Numbered from the stretch's first letter, positions 8,878 through 18,296 are shown. The stretch: DNA of 64,000 nt from Pedobacter nototheniae (GCF_004335085.1 NZ_RQRS01000005.1:163746-227745); one strand, 5' to 3'. Numbers and translations: made by a program. The notes: generated by a model not told the origin, from the sequence alone.

Positions 8878-9334
8878 TTCAAATTGTATTTACTTACAAT
8901 TACAAATATGTTGAATATTTTAAGCTTGAGGAAAGAATAATCTTCAAAAAACACAATGCCTATTAAATAGGGAATGATGCCTATTAGATAGGGAAAAATC
9001 CCTCTTAGATAGGGAACAATGCCTCTTTAACAGGGAACAATGCCTCTCATACAGGAAACATTCCCTCTTAGATAGGGAACAATGCCTCTTTAACAGGGAA
9101 CAATCCCGCTCATACAAGGAATGATGCCTCTAATATAGGGAACATTCCCTCTTAGATAGGGAAAAATGCCTCTTAAACAGGGAACAATGCCTCTTTTACA
9201 GGGAAGTTATCACTATAAGGTATAAAGGAACCTTATAAGCCTATCTAATAGCACAAAAATTCATCTTAATAAGATTGCTTCATATCCGGCAACTCAAGTT
9301 TAACAGTAAAATCTTTTATTTAAAGATGGGTTAT
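8878..9334. other. Gene-free gap around the 21-bp array
   Basis: Apart from the array, this gap holds a small inverted repeat (TATAAGGT at 9214-9221, ACCTTATA at 9230-9237). That pair could be the 3' end structure of the fucose operon. No gene was found here. Confidence 0.5.
8954..9205. repeat. Tandem array: 12 copies of a 21-bp unit
   Basis: Twelve units in exact 21-base register with no indels. A core unit reads CAATGCCTCTTTAACAGGGA plus one A; other units carry TCCCTCTTAGATAGGGA. In the latter, TTCCCT and AGGGAA form a 6-bp inverted pair around a 7-nt loop, so each unit can be a mini-hairpin. Units differ by point changes only, in a shuffled pattern. Stop codons break the frames and there is no start, so the array is not coding as it stands. 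Confidence 0.9.
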
Positions 9335-10117
9335 CTACTCAATAGCTCTATCTAAATGAACGTAACCACCATCTACATGAATTAATTGCCCGGTGGTATG
9401 GCTAGAACGATCTGAAAGTAAAAAGGTAACCATATCTGCAATTTCTTCCACTTTGGTCATTCTTTTTTCGAAAGGAATTTTGTTGGTAATGGATTTAAGC
9501 TTCTCTTCGGGATGGTCAAAAGTACTGATCCAGGTTTTATAGAGCGGCGTTAGGGCTTCGGCAACAATAACCGCATTAACACGAATTCCGAAAGGTAATA
9601 ACTCCACAGCCCACTCGCGGGTTAAGGCATTTCTGCCACCATTTGCCGCCGCATAGGCAGATGTTCCTCCCTGCCCTGTTTCGCCAGTTTTACTCCCAAT
9701 ATTTACAATTGCACCCTTGCTTTTTTTAAGGGCTGGCAAAGCATGTTGAGCCAATAAATAATAATGAACGAGATTTTTATGTAAAGATTCCATAAAGCTT
9801 TCATAAGTTCCACTTTCCAAACCTACGCCATCATTTACGCCTGCATTATTTACCAAACCATCTATCCGTCCGTATTTTTCAATCACCTGCTCGATTACTT
9901 TTTTGCAGGCTTCGGGCTGTGTAAGTTCTGCTGTAATATAATCAGCATTTAAACCCATTGTTTTTATTTCTGTAAGCAATTTTTCATTATCAGCTTTGCT
10001 ACGACCAACAATAATCGGAAATGCTTTTTCTGCTGCCAAAGCTTTAACAATGGCTTCGCCAATACCTTTGGCACCGCCACTTACTACAATAATGCGATCG
10101 TTTAAATGAAGATCCAT
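9335..10117 (-). CDS. SDR oxidoreductase, probable L-fucose dehydrogenase
   Basis: 260-residue short-chain dehydrogenase and last gene of the fucose operon. The NAD(P) motif is GGAKGIG (14-20), NNAG is at 90-93, Ser142 is in place and Tyr155 is in YAAAN. The catalytic lysine of YxxxK is replaced by Asn159 (codon AAT). Given its neighbours it should oxidise L-fucose to L-fucono-lactone, with GQGGTSAYAAANGG and LTREWAVEL resembling known fucose dehydrogenases. The missing lysine is unusual for SDRs but may be normal for this subgroup. The function comes from context plus similarity. Confidence 0.75.
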   Translation of the reverse strand: MDLHLNDRIIVVSGGAKGIGEAIVKALAAEKAFPIIVGRSKADNEKLLTEIKTMGLNADYITAELTQPEACKKVIEQVIEKYGRIDGLVNNAGVNDGVGLESGTYESFMESLHKNLVHYYLLAQHALPALKKSKGAIVNIGSKTGETGQGGTSAYAAANGGRNALTREWAVELLPFGIRVNAVIVAEALTPLYKTWISTFDHPEEKLKSITNKIPFEKRMTKVEEIADMVTFLLSDRSSHTTGQLIHVDGGYVHLDRAIE

Positions 10118-10122
10118 CTTTA

Positions 10123-10947
10123 TTAAATTTTATAAAATGCTTTTGTATTTCCCGAAAAAAAACCTTCTCTTTCGGTTTCCGTAAACTGTTTAGTATACGA
10201 TTTTAAAAGTTGAAGCCAACGTGTATAGTTACCTGCAAGTAACATAACGGGCCAATCGCTTCCAAATAATAATCTATTAATGCCAAATTGTTCAAAAACA
10301 ACATCCAGGTAATTGAAAATTTCCTCTTCATTCCAATTATTCCAGTCTGCTTCTGTTATTAAACCTGAGATTTTACAATGCAGGTTGGGGTTTTGAGCCA
10401 GTACCTGCATTTTATCCTTCCAATTTCTTATGTCCTTACCTTTAATATCTGGTTTGCAGCAATGATCTAAAACAAAGGCATTGTTAGGTAATTTATTTAT
10501 CAATGTTATGGCATCACTCAGCTGATCTGCCTTGAGCAAAATATCATAAGTGAAGCTATATTTGTTTAGTAATTCTAATCCATTAATAAATTGTTGCTGC
10601 AGCAAAAAACCTTTTGGTTCAGCTTGCGCAATATGCCTGAAACCTTTAAGTTTTGCAAACTGGCTAAAGTGTTTTAATCGCTCCTCCAAATCAATATCAA
10701 GTAAATTAACCCAGCCAACAACAGCTTTAATAACCTTACTATTTTCGGCATGGGCTAACAAAAAGTTAGTTTCTTCTTCACTTTGATCTGCCTGCACCGC
10801 AACACAACCGTCTATCTGATGATCGGAGAAATAGGACTCAATATCATCTGGAAGAAAATCTTTACGAATCACTTCCATATCAGGCGTAATCCAGCTGTCT
10901 TTTACAGGATGATAGTTCCAGAAATGTACGTGGGCATCAATTATCAT
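10123..10947 (-). CDS. Amidohydrolase, probable L-fuconolactonase
   Basis: 274 residues starting MIIDAHVHFW, which places the metal-binding HxH (His6, His8) at the expected N-terminal position; that is why I prefer this start over one 14 codons earlier. HCCKPDIKG and FGSDWPV are the later metal/active-site motifs of the COG3618 amidohydrolase group, which includes fuconolactonases. It would hydrolyse L-fucono-lactone to L-fuconate in the cytoplasm. Its stop lies five bases before the dehydrogenase start. Confidence 0.82.
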   Translation of the reverse strand: MIIDAHVHFWNYHPVKDSWITPDMEVIRKDFLPDDIESYFSDHQIDGCVAVQADQSEEETNFLLAHAENSKVIKAVVGWVNLLDIDLEERLKHFSQFAKLKGFRHIAQAEPKGFLLQQQFINGLELLNKYSFTYDILLKADQLSDAITLINKLPNNAFVLDHCCKPDIKGKDIRNWKDKMQVLAQNPNLHCKISGLITEADWNNWNEEEIFNYLDVVFEQFGINRLLFGSDWPVMLLAGNYTRWLQLLKSYTKQFTETEREGFFSGNTKAFYKI

Positions 10948-10984
10948 TTGGTTAGTTTTATTAAGGTAAAAGGTAAGGTTAAAG

Positions 10985-11040
10985 CTCAAAGACTAAAGCT
11001 TAAAGCAAATATTAGTTGCTTTAGTCCTTCTACCCTTATT
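10985..11040. repeat. AAAGC-rich hairpin inside the fucose operon
   Basis: Between the mutarotase and lactonase genes (a 103-base gap in an otherwise tight operon) the word AAAGC recurs. AAAGCAA pairs with TTGCTTT around ATATTAG, flanked by partly pairing ACTAAAGC/TTTAGT. It could be an RNA-processing or attenuation point. Confidence 0.35.
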
Positions 11041-11050
11041 TTCAGCAAGT

Positions 11051-11380
11051 TTATAAAGAAAATATTTTATCCATCAACATCCACTTTTCTCCAGGCTTTG
11101 CGTTGGGTAATGCCTGCTGATAATTCCACATCAATGTTTCCCACTTTTGAACAGTAGGATTAGCGGCATCAGCGGCACCTTTTGCTTCAAAGGAAAAAGA
11201 TTCTTTTACTTCCATAATCATGAAAAGACGATTTCCTGTTCTGTAAATTTCAAGGGCTTCAATTCCTGAAATTTTAATACTTTCCTGAATTTCAGGCCAA
11301 ACGGCTTTATGATGTTCTTCATATTCTGCAATAAGTTTTTCATCATTAATTAAATCTAAAGCCAAACAGTACCTTTTCAT
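11051..11380 (-). CDS. L-rhamnose mutarotase family protein, probable L-fucose mutarotase
   Basis: 109 residues, the full length of the RhaM/DUF718 family. Tyr20 and His24 in AEYEEHHKAVWPE line up with the catalytic Tyr and His of RhaM, and WETLMWNYQQALP is the C-terminal Trp-containing part. It interconverts sugar anomers to feed the dehydrogenase. DUF718 proteins serve as fucose mutarotases in other fucose oxidation clusters, and this context favours fucose over rhamnose. It lies three bases downstream of the FAH-family hydrolase. Confidence 0.82.
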   Translation of the reverse strand: MKRYCLALDLINDEKLIAEYEEHHKAVWPEIQESIKISGIEALEIYRTGNRLFMIMEVKESFSFEAKGAADAANPTVQKWETLMWNYQQALPNAKPGEKWMLMDKIFSL

Positions 11381-11383
11381 ATG

Positions 11384-12232
11384 CTATTTATAAGCTGTAA
11401 CGTGTTGTTTACTTGTCCCTAAACCATCAATACCCAGCTCAACAACATCTCCTTCTTTTAAATACCATGGTTCAGGTTTTTGACCTAAACCTACACCCGC
11501 AGGTGTTCCTGTCGTAATTACATCGCCAGGCAAAAGGGTCATAAACTGACTTACGTAATGAACAAGAAAAGGAATATTGAAAATTAAGTTTGAGGTGTTT
11601 CCATCCTGCATCAACTTATCATTTACCTTTAACCATAATCTTACGTTGTGAATGTTTTCAATTTCATCTTGAGTAGCAATAAATGGCCCGATTGGTGCAA
11701 AAGTATCGCAACTTTTCCCTTTAACCCATTGTCCGTTACGTTCAATTTGAAAAGCCCTTTCACTATAATCATTATGCAAAACATAACCTGCAATGTGGTT
11801 TAGTGCATCTTTTTCTTCTACATAAGTTGCTTTTTTGCCAATAACGATGGCCAGCTCAACTTCCCAATCTGTTTTTTTACTGGTTTTTGGAATAACTAAA
11901 TCATCATTAGGACCAACAATGGCTGAAGTAGCTTTAAAAAACAAAATTGGTTCTACTGGTATAGCTGCATTGGTTTCTGCAGCATGGTCTTTATAATTTA
12001 AACCGATACAAACAATTTTAGAAGGTCTTGCAAGTGCAGGGCCCAACCTTACTTCTTTACTTACTTTTGGTAAATCTGTATTTTTTATTTTCTCTTTAAG
12101 TTCTTCGAGTGCATTACCGGCAAAAAATGCTTCATCATAATCTTTTACCAGGGCAGAAACGTCATAATAATCTTCGTTGATAATTACACCTGGTTTTTCT
12201 TCTCCGGCTGCGCCAAATCTTATTAGTTTCAT
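11384..12232 (-). CDS. FAH-family hydrolase, probable 2,4-diketo-3-deoxy-L-fuconate hydrolase
   Basis: 282 residues of the fumarylacetoacetate hydrolase fold: KIVCIGLNYKDHAAE, metal-binding DWEVELAIVIGK, HNDYSERAFQIERNGQW and DVITTGTPAGVG. Family members cleave C-C bonds of beta-diketo acids. In a fucose pathway this step yields pyruvate and L-lactate, and the presence of lutABC in the same operon fits that product. Its start overlaps the GH95 stop by four bases (ATGA), indicating translational coupling. Confidence 0.8.
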   Translation of the reverse strand: MKLIRFGAAGEEKPGVIINEDYYDVSALVKDYDEAFFAGNALEELKEKIKNTDLPKVSKEVRLGPALARPSKIVCIGLNYKDHAAETNAAIPVEPILFFKATSAIVGPNDDLVIPKTSKKTDWEVELAIVIGKKATYVEEKDALNHIAGYVLHNDYSERAFQIERNGQWVKGKSCDTFAPIGPFIATQDEIENIHNVRLWLKVNDKLMQDGNTSNLIFNIPFLVHYVSQFMTLLPGDVITTGTPAGVGLGQKPEPWYLKEGDVVELGIDGLGTSKQHVTAYK

Positions 12233-14577
12233 ATGTTAATTTTAAGCTTTTTATTTAATTGATAGGTTTGATTTGCTTTTGTTTTTAAGCTGATTATTGT
12301 TTTACCGTATTTAATTTTACAGCTGTTCCCTTTTTTTGATAAAATTTCTGCATCAATAAGTTTTCCTGCTTCCCATTTCATTTTAACTTCGAAGCCACCA
12401 CGAGCTAACAAGCCACTTACTTCACCTTTTTTCCACTCAGCAGGTATTGCAGGTAAAAGTTCTATATAATCATTTTGACTTTGTACCAGCATTTCGGCTA
12501 TACCAGCTGTGCCACCAAAGTTACCATCTATTTGAAATGGTGGATGATTATCAAATAGATTATTTAGGGTTGATTTTTGTAACAATGCTTGTACATTTTG
12601 CCACGCTTTTTCTCCATCTAGTAAACGGGCATAAAAATTAATAATCCAGGCACGGCTCCAGCCTGTATGTCCACCTCCATTTGCCAATCTTCTTTCTAAG
12701 GTTTTCTTTGCGGCTTCAAATAATTCTGGCTTAGAAGGATTAATCACTTCAGCAGGATATAAGCCCAATAAGTGCGAAATATGCCTATGCCCTGGCTCAG
12801 CTTCATCATAGTCTTCAATCCATTCCTGAATTGTTCCATTGCGCTTACTAATTTTAATGGGTGGCAATTTAGTTAATGTTTCACTTAGTCCCTCTAAAAA
12901 TTGTGGATCATCATTTAAAAGTTTCCCAGCTTTTAAACAGGCATCGAATAAACTTTGGATTAATTCAATATCTATTGTTGGAGCATACGTAATCTGATCT
13001 TTCTGTCCGTTTGGAAGGATAAAAGTATTTTCTGGCGACATTGATGGTGCCGTAACCAAATAGCCATTTTTATCCTTAATTAAAAAGCTTTGTACAAACT
13101 CTGCCGCTTCTTTCATAATTGGATAGGCTTTATTTTTCAGATAATCGGCATCAGCTGTAAAACGATAATGATCCCAAAGATTAAGGCAAAGCCACGCTGA
13201 TGCCAATGGCGAAGTACCCCAATGTATGCCAGACTGAATGCCTGTTTTACCAAAAATATCTGTAGCGTGATGAATTGTCCATCCCTTTGCCCCGTAAGTT
13301 TCACTAGCAGCTACTCGTCCTGGCACGCGGTTTTGATCTACAAAATTGGCAAAAGGGATCATTGTTTCAGAGAGATTTGCCACATCAGCAGGCCAGTAAT
13401 TCATTTGAATATTAATGTTGGTATGGTAATCAGATTTCCACGGTGCCTGATATAAATCATTCCAAACGCCTTGTAAATTAGCTGGCAAAACACCCGGAAA
13501 CCTTGAACTTCCCATTAAAAGGTATCTTCCGTATTGAAAATAAAGAGAAGTTAATTGTTTATCAACTGCGCCTTTACGCACATTATCCATTCTTACATCA
13601 GTTGGTAAGCTGGAGAAATCATCTCCACCTAAATCTAACTTTACCCGATTAAATATTGGTTGGTAATCATTTAAATGCCTTTGTAATAGGGTTTCATAAT
13701 TATAGGCCGATGCTTTGGAAATAATATCTTCGCAAGTTTTTTTGCTATCAATTGTTCGATCAAAATTTAACTTATTCAGGTTATAATCGGTAGCTGCAGT
13801 AATCAAAATAGTTACATCTGTAGCATCAGTAATCATAATTCCATTATTTGCAGCCTCTGTTTTACCAGAGTTGGAAATGACCTTAACAATAGCGTTAAAT
13901 TTCATATCCATACCGCCTTTACCCTCATCATCAGAAGGTAAATCCATAATTTGCCCACTCATTAACAAGGTATTATCTGAAACAGCATTTATGGCAGCAT
14001 CTAACTCACGCGATAAAGAAACTTTAAAATTTAATCCCTTTGGTTTATCAGATGTAAGGTGCACAATAATGGCATTATCTGGTGCCGAGGCAAAAACTTC
14101 TCTTTTATAATTCGATCCGTTAGCGGTATAATTTACAGTGGTGATAGCGGTTGCTAAATCTAGGCTTCGTTGGTAATCTTTAACATCATTTATATTGGCA
14201 AACTCTAAACGTAAATTACCCAATGTTTGGTAAGATCTGAAATTAGGAGGTGTAGCGAGCAGATACTTTGTTGCCAGTTCGTGTGCCTCATTGTTACGCC
14301 CGTTTATAAGCAATTGCTGAATTTCTTTAATGTGTGCTAAAGCCTCGGGATTGTTATCATTAGTTTGATTACCGGCCCATAAACTCTCTTCATTTAACTG
14401 AATGTTTTCGGTAGCCGTTTTACCAAAAACCATGGCGCCTAATCTTCCATTACCAACAGGTAAAGCATCATTCCAAATACTGGCTGGCTTATTATACCAG
14501 AGTTTTAGGGTTTGCTGGGCATTAACTTGCATTACAAAAAGAGCAAGTAAGATGGTAAACAGAGGCTTTAGCTTCAT
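12229..14577 (-). CDS. GH95 alpha-L-fucosidase, secreted
   Basis: 782 residues with a signal peptide (hydrophobic 5-16, cleavage after VNA, before Gln21). The family signatures are NEESLWAG, NINIQMNYWPADVANL (Asn387/Asn389), SPENTF (probable general acid Glu516), GGGHTGWSRAW and QIDGNFGGTAGIAEML (Asp684). These match the catalytic residues of characterised 1,2-alpha-L-fucosidase. It would release L-fucose from glycans in the periplasm. Some GH95 enzymes prefer L-galactose. It sits mid-operon, overlapping the hydrolase gene by four bases, and no SusCD pair is nearby. Confidence 0.92.
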   Translation of the reverse strand: MKLKPLFTILLALFVMQVNAQQTLKLWYNKPASIWNDALPVGNGRLGAMVFGKTATENIQLNEESLWAGNQTNDNNPEALAHIKEIQQLLINGRNNEAHELATKYLLATPPNFRSYQTLGNLRLEFANINDVKDYQRSLDLATAITTVNYTANGSNYKREVFASAPDNAIIVHLTSDKPKGLNFKVSLSRELDAAINAVSDNTLLMSGQIMDLPSDDEGKGGMDMKFNAIVKVISNSGKTEAANNGIMITDATDVTILITAATDYNLNKLNFDRTIDSKKTCEDIISKASAYNYETLLQRHLNDYQPIFNRVKLDLGGDDFSSLPTDVRMDNVRKGAVDKQLTSLYFQYGRYLLMGSSRFPGVLPANLQGVWNDLYQAPWKSDYHTNINIQMNYWPADVANLSETMIPFANFVDQNRVPGRVAASETYGAKGWTIHHATDIFGKTGIQSGIHWGTSPLASAWLCLNLWDHYRFTADADYLKNKAYPIMKEAAEFVQSFLIKDKNGYLVTAPSMSPENTFILPNGQKDQITYAPTIDIELIQSLFDACLKAGKLLNDDPQFLEGLSETLTKLPPIKISKRNGTIQEWIEDYDEAEPGHRHISHLLGLYPAEVINPSKPELFEAAKKTLERRLANGGGHTGWSRAWIINFYARLLDGEKAWQNVQALLQKSTLNNLFDNHPPFQIDGNFGGTAGIAEMLVQSQNDYIELLPAIPAEWKKGEVSGLLARGGFEVKMKWEAGKLIDAEILSKKGNSCKIKYGKTIISLKTKANQTYQLNKKLKINI

Positions 14578-14588
14578 TATTTAGTTAT

Positions 14589-15353
14589 TTAATTGTTTAA
14601 AGTTGTAAAACCGCCATCAATCGGGTAATCGCAACCCGTAATAAAAGCGGCTTCATCGCTACACAGGTATAAAGCTAAGGCAGCAACTTCTTCTGGTTTT
14701 GCCATGCGCCCAATAGGCTGTGTTTTTGATAATTTATCGAACATTTCTGGGATATTATCAGGATAATTATTCTTCAAAAAGCCATCAACAAATGGCGTAT
14801 GCACCCTTGCCGGAGAAATAGAATTACACCTGATATTTTCGTTTATATAATCTTTTGCAACGCTCATTGTCATGGCTTTAACAGCGCCTTTGGCTGTGCT
14901 GTATGCAAAACGATCAGGAATACCAACTAATGCAGCAATAGATGCCATATTAACAATTACACCACCGCCAGATTTACGCATTTGCGGAATGGCAGAAAAC
15001 AAGCAATTGTAAACACCTTTAACATTTACTTGCATTACACGATCAAAATCACTCTCGGCAGTAGTATCAGCTTTACCAATATGTGCTATACCCGCATTAT
15101 TTACTAAAATATTAATGGCACCAATGGTTTCGAAAGTCGTTGCCACCTCCTGATGGTTTGCAACGTTACAGCCATAGGTATAAGCCTTTTTACCTGCATC
15201 TTCTATCATTTGTAAAGTTTGTGCAGCATGCTCTGTCGTCAGTTCAATAATATGAACTTCGGCGCCTTGTTTTGCTAAAACAACTGCTATTGCCTGACCA
15301 ATTCCGCTTCCACCACCGGTAATTACCGCTTTTTTATTTTGTAATTGAAACAT
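14589..15353 (-). CDS. SDR oxidoreductase, probable 2-keto-3-deoxy-L-fuconate dehydrogenase
   Basis: 254-residue classical SDR with TGGGSGIG (12-19), NNAG (85-88) and an intact catalytic set Ser138, Tyr151, Lys155 (YSTAK). In fucose oxidation a second SDR converts 2-keto-3-deoxy-L-fuconate to the 2,4-diketo acid, the substrate of the FAH hydrolase. It lies between the dehydratase and GH95 genes with gaps of 11-15 bases. The intact triad contrasts with the other SDR of this operon. Confidence 0.8.
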   Translation of the reverse strand: MFQLQNKKAVITGGGSGIGQAIAVVLAKQGAEVHIIELTTEHAAQTLQMIEDAGKKAYTYGCNVANHQEVATTFETIGAINILVNNAGIAHIGKADTTAESDFDRVMQVNVKGVYNCLFSAIPQMRKSGGGVIVNMASIAALVGIPDRFAYSTAKGAVKAMTMSVAKDYINENIRCNSISPARVHTPFVDGFLKNNYPDNIPEMFDKLSKTQPIGRMAKPEEVAALALYLCSDEAAFITGCDYPIDGGFTTLNN

Positions 15354-15368
15354 CTTAAAAAAATTAAA

Positions 15369-17006
15369 TTATAAACTTACTCCTCTTTTCCAGGGTATAA
15401 AATCATCTTGATTTAATTGTACAGCTTTAGGAATTTCTTCTCCACTGGCTACTTTAATACAATATTCAAGAATATCCTCTCCCATTTCTTCAATATTTTT
15501 CTCTCCACGAATTACTGGCCCAGTATCAATATCAATAATATCAGCCATTCTTTTTGCTAAGGCAGAATTTGTAGCCACCTTAATGGTAGGACAAACTGGA
15601 TTACCTGTTGGCGTACCTAAACCTGTTGTAAATAAAATTAATGTTGCACCAGATGCGGCTTTACCTGTAGTGGCCTCAACATCATTTCCAGGTGTGCAAA
15701 CCAAACTTAAACCAGGTTTAGTTGCAGGTTCGGTATAATCCAGTACATCAACCACTGGAGAACTTCCTGCTTTTTTGGCTGCACCAGCAGATTTAATGGC
15801 ATCCGTAATTAATCCGTCCTTAATATTACCCGGAGAGGGATTCATGTAAAAACCTGAGCCAACTTTATGCGCCAAATCATCATATTCTGTCATTAAGCGA
15901 ATAAACTTTTCAGCGGTAGGTCGATCAACTGACCGATCGATCATTTCTTGTTCTACCCCACAAAGTTCAGGAAATTCGGCAAGTAAAACTTTAGCGCCAA
16001 GCCCAACCAATAAATCCGCACAATGCCCAACGGCAGGATTAGCAGAAATACCACTGAAACCATCACTACCACCACATTTTACGCCCACACACAGCTCGCT
16101 CAGCGGAGCATCACTTCTTTCTATCTTATTAATGTGAATTAAACCTTCAAAAGTTTGTTGTATGGCTTGCCTTACCAATTCTTCTTCACTTTGTGTTTGC
16201 TGCTGTTCAAAAACCAGTAAAGGTTTATCAAATGAAGGGTTACGGGTTAATAAATCTCTTTTAAAATCGGCAACCTGCAAATGCTGGCATCCCAAACTTA
16301 AAAGCGTAATTCCGGCTACATTTGGATGATCTGCATATGCAGCCAGTAAATGACTTAAAACATCGGCATCTTGTCTGGTGCCACCGCAGCCACCATTATG
16401 GTTTAGAAATTTAATTCCATCAACGTTTTTGAAAACACGTAAAGCCTTTGCATCATTTAAAGGCTCAAAGGATACATTTTTAATGTCTTCGCCATTCTTT
16501 AAAGCATCTGCCAATTGGTTGGCATAATGTTTATATTTTTCATCAACGGCGTAACCTAATGCATTGTAAAGTGCATCTTTTATAATATCAAGGTTTCTGT
16601 TTTCGCAAAATACCGTTGGAATAAACAACCAATAATTGGCAGTTCCAACTTGCCCATTACTACGATGATAGCCTTTAAAGGTGCGATTTTTGAAATTACT
16701 AATGTCTGGAGCCTGCCACTTATAATTTACATTTCGATAAGAATAAGGTTCTGCAGCATGTTTAGTATTTTCGGTATTCATAATGCTTCCGGCAGATAAA
16801 TCATATTGTGTTTTACCTACTAAAACGCCATACATAAAAACCTCCGAGCCTTGATGCATTTCCTGAGTAAAGAATTTGTGCTTGGCGGGCACATCATTTT
16901 GTAAAGTATAATTTATGCCATTATAATGCACTACATCGCCCTTGGCTAAATTTGTTAGGGCAACCAAAACATTATCCTGGTTATTTATTTTAAGTACTGT
17001 GTTCAT
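15369..17006 (-). CDS. UxaA-family dehydratase, probable L-fuconate dehydratase
   Basis: 545 residues with altronate-dehydratase architecture: an N-terminal SAF-like domain (about 1-100) and a large UxaA domain with GYHRSNGQVGTANYWL, HNGGCGGTR, GVKCGGSDGFSGISANPA and GLGTPTGNPVCPTIKV. Cysteines in GGCGG and VKCGG probably bind the metal or cluster. The context points to dehydration of L-fuconate to 2-keto-3-deoxy-L-fuconate, replacing the enolase-superfamily FucD. A UxaA-type gene also sits in the Campylobacter fucose locus. True altronate dehydratase is less likely, as no uronate genes are near. Confidence 0.75.
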   Translation of the reverse strand: MNTVLKINNQDNVLVALTNLAKGDVVHYNGINYTLQNDVPAKHKFFTQEMHQGSEVFMYGVLVGKTQYDLSAGSIMNTENTKHAAEPYSYRNVNYKWQAPDISNFKNRTFKGYHRSNGQVGTANYWLFIPTVFCENRNLDIIKDALYNALGYAVDEKYKHYANQLADALKNGEDIKNVSFEPLNDAKALRVFKNVDGIKFLNHNGGCGGTRQDADVLSHLLAAYADHPNVAGITLLSLGCQHLQVADFKRDLLTRNPSFDKPLLVFEQQQTQSEEELVRQAIQQTFEGLIHINKIERSDAPLSELCVGVKCGGSDGFSGISANPAVGHCADLLVGLGAKVLLAEFPELCGVEQEMIDRSVDRPTAEKFIRLMTEYDDLAHKVGSGFYMNPSPGNIKDGLITDAIKSAGAAKKAGSSPVVDVLDYTEPATKPGLSLVCTPGNDVEATTGKAASGATLILFTTGLGTPTGNPVCPTIKVATNSALAKRMADIIDIDTGPVIRGEKNIEEMGEDILEYCIKVASGEEIPKAVQLNQDDFIPWKRGVSL

Positions 17007-17012
17007 ATAAAG

Positions 17013-18296
17013 TTAATTTTGCACTGGCTTATATCCAGATTTACCAAAGTAGAAAACGACTAAAAAGCATACTAAAGGTACCGCATACCCATATTGTATA
17101 CTTCCTGTTATATCGGAAATATAGCCAAGTGCAAGCGGTAAGAAAGCTCCGCCAACAATAGACATGACGATTAATGAGGAGGCTATTTTAGTATCTTTTC
17201 CAAGCCCAAAAATGCCTAATGAAAATATGGTTGGAAACATAATCGACATAAAAAATGCAACGCCTATTAATGCATAAACGGTTATTAACCCCTGGGCGAA
17301 AATAGATACAAGTGTAAGCAACGTGCAAATTACTGCATATAGCATCAGTAATTTATTGGGTGCCATAAAACGCATAAAAAATGTGCCCGCAAACCTACCA
17401 AGCATAAAAGCTAAACCTGCAGCACCTGAGTACCAGGATGCAGATTCTAAATTTATTCCGGCTGAAACCCCAATAAAACGAGCAAAAAAACTAAGTACGC
17501 ATACCTGTGCGCCTACATAAAAAAATTGTGCAACGATGCCCCAACGCAGTTGTTTAAATTTTAGCGCATCAGCAATACTTGATTTTTCTTCAATTTCGTT
17601 TGATTTTATATCTGGTAGTTTCGTAAAGGCAAATAAGATAATCACCAGTACAATAGCGAATCCAATAAAAGTATAAGGTCCTTTAACACTTGCTGCTTCC
17701 GCTGTAACATATGCATTGTAAGCGGCAGGCGTCATCGCTTTAATTTGTGCTTCTGTTTCTACAGAACCTGTTGAAAAAAACTTATAACCAATAATTGGTG
17801 CTACAAACGCTGCCAAACCATTAAAAGATTGTGAAAAATTTAAACGTTGTGTGGCTGTATCTGAAGGACCTAAAATAGTTACATATGGATTTGCAGCGGT
17901 TTCTAAAAAGGCTAAACCACAAGCAATAATAAACAATGCGCCTAAAAAGTAGATGTAAACTTTAGTATCAGCAGCGGGAATAAATAAAAATGAACCGATT
18001 GCAAATAAAACTAAACCTAAAATTATTCCGCTTTTATAACCCCATCTTTTCATTACGTAACCTGCTGGCAGCGCCATAGCGAAATAGGCAATAAATATAG
18101 AAAAATCTACAAAAGAAGATTCCAAATCATTTAATTTGAACGCCTTACGCAGATGTGGAATTAAAATAGGATCTAAATTATGCACAAAACCCCAAAAGAA
18201 AAATAAACTGGTAACAAGTATTAATGGAAACAAATAGTTTCTGGGCTGCTTTTGGTTTGGGGATAAGTTGAATTGTTCTGTTATTGGTTGGCTCAT
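17013..18296 (-). CDS. fucP: FucP-like L-fucose:H+ symporter (MFS)
   Basis: 427 residues with about 12 membrane helices. The N-terminal FFFWGFVHNLDPILIPHLRKAF and the ETAANPYVTILGP motif are hallmarks of the FucP/GluP group of the major facilitator superfamily. It imports fucose released by the periplasmic fucosidase, coupled to protons. It sits between lutC and the dehydratase within the operon, consistent with L-fucose. The same subgroup includes glucose/galactose transporters, so specificity rests on context. Confidence 0.87.
   Translation of the reverse strand: MSQPITEQFNLSPNQKQPRNYLFPLILVTSLFFFWGFVHNLDPILIPHLRKAFKLNDLESSFVDFSIFIAYFAMALPAGYVMKRWGYKSGIILGLVLFAIGSFLFIPAADTKVYIYFLGALFIIACGLAFLETAANPYVTILGPSDTATQRLNFSQSFNGLAAFVAPIIGYKFFSTGSVETEAQIKAMTPAAYNAYVTAEAASVKGPYTFIGFAIVLVIILFAFTKLPDIKSNEIEEKSSIADALKFKQLRWGIVAQFFYVGAQVCVLSFFARFIGVSAGINLESASWYSGAAGLAFMLGRFAGTFFMRFMAPNKLLMLYAVICTLLTLVSIFAQGLITVYALIGVAFFMSIMFPTIFSLGIFGLGKDTKIASSLIVMSIVGGAFLPLALGYISDITGSIQYGYAVPLVCFLVVFYFGKSGYKPVQN

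Noticed and set aside
8954..9205. Heptapeptide-repeat gene, since 21 bp is seven codons
   Set aside because: One frame is open over several units, but it is broken by TGA/TAA at both ends and has no start codon; the reverse frames have stops within units.
10783..11157. Plus-strand frame spanning the lactonase start and mutarotase end
   Set aside because: It crosses two well-supported minus-strand genes and shows no recognisable motif.
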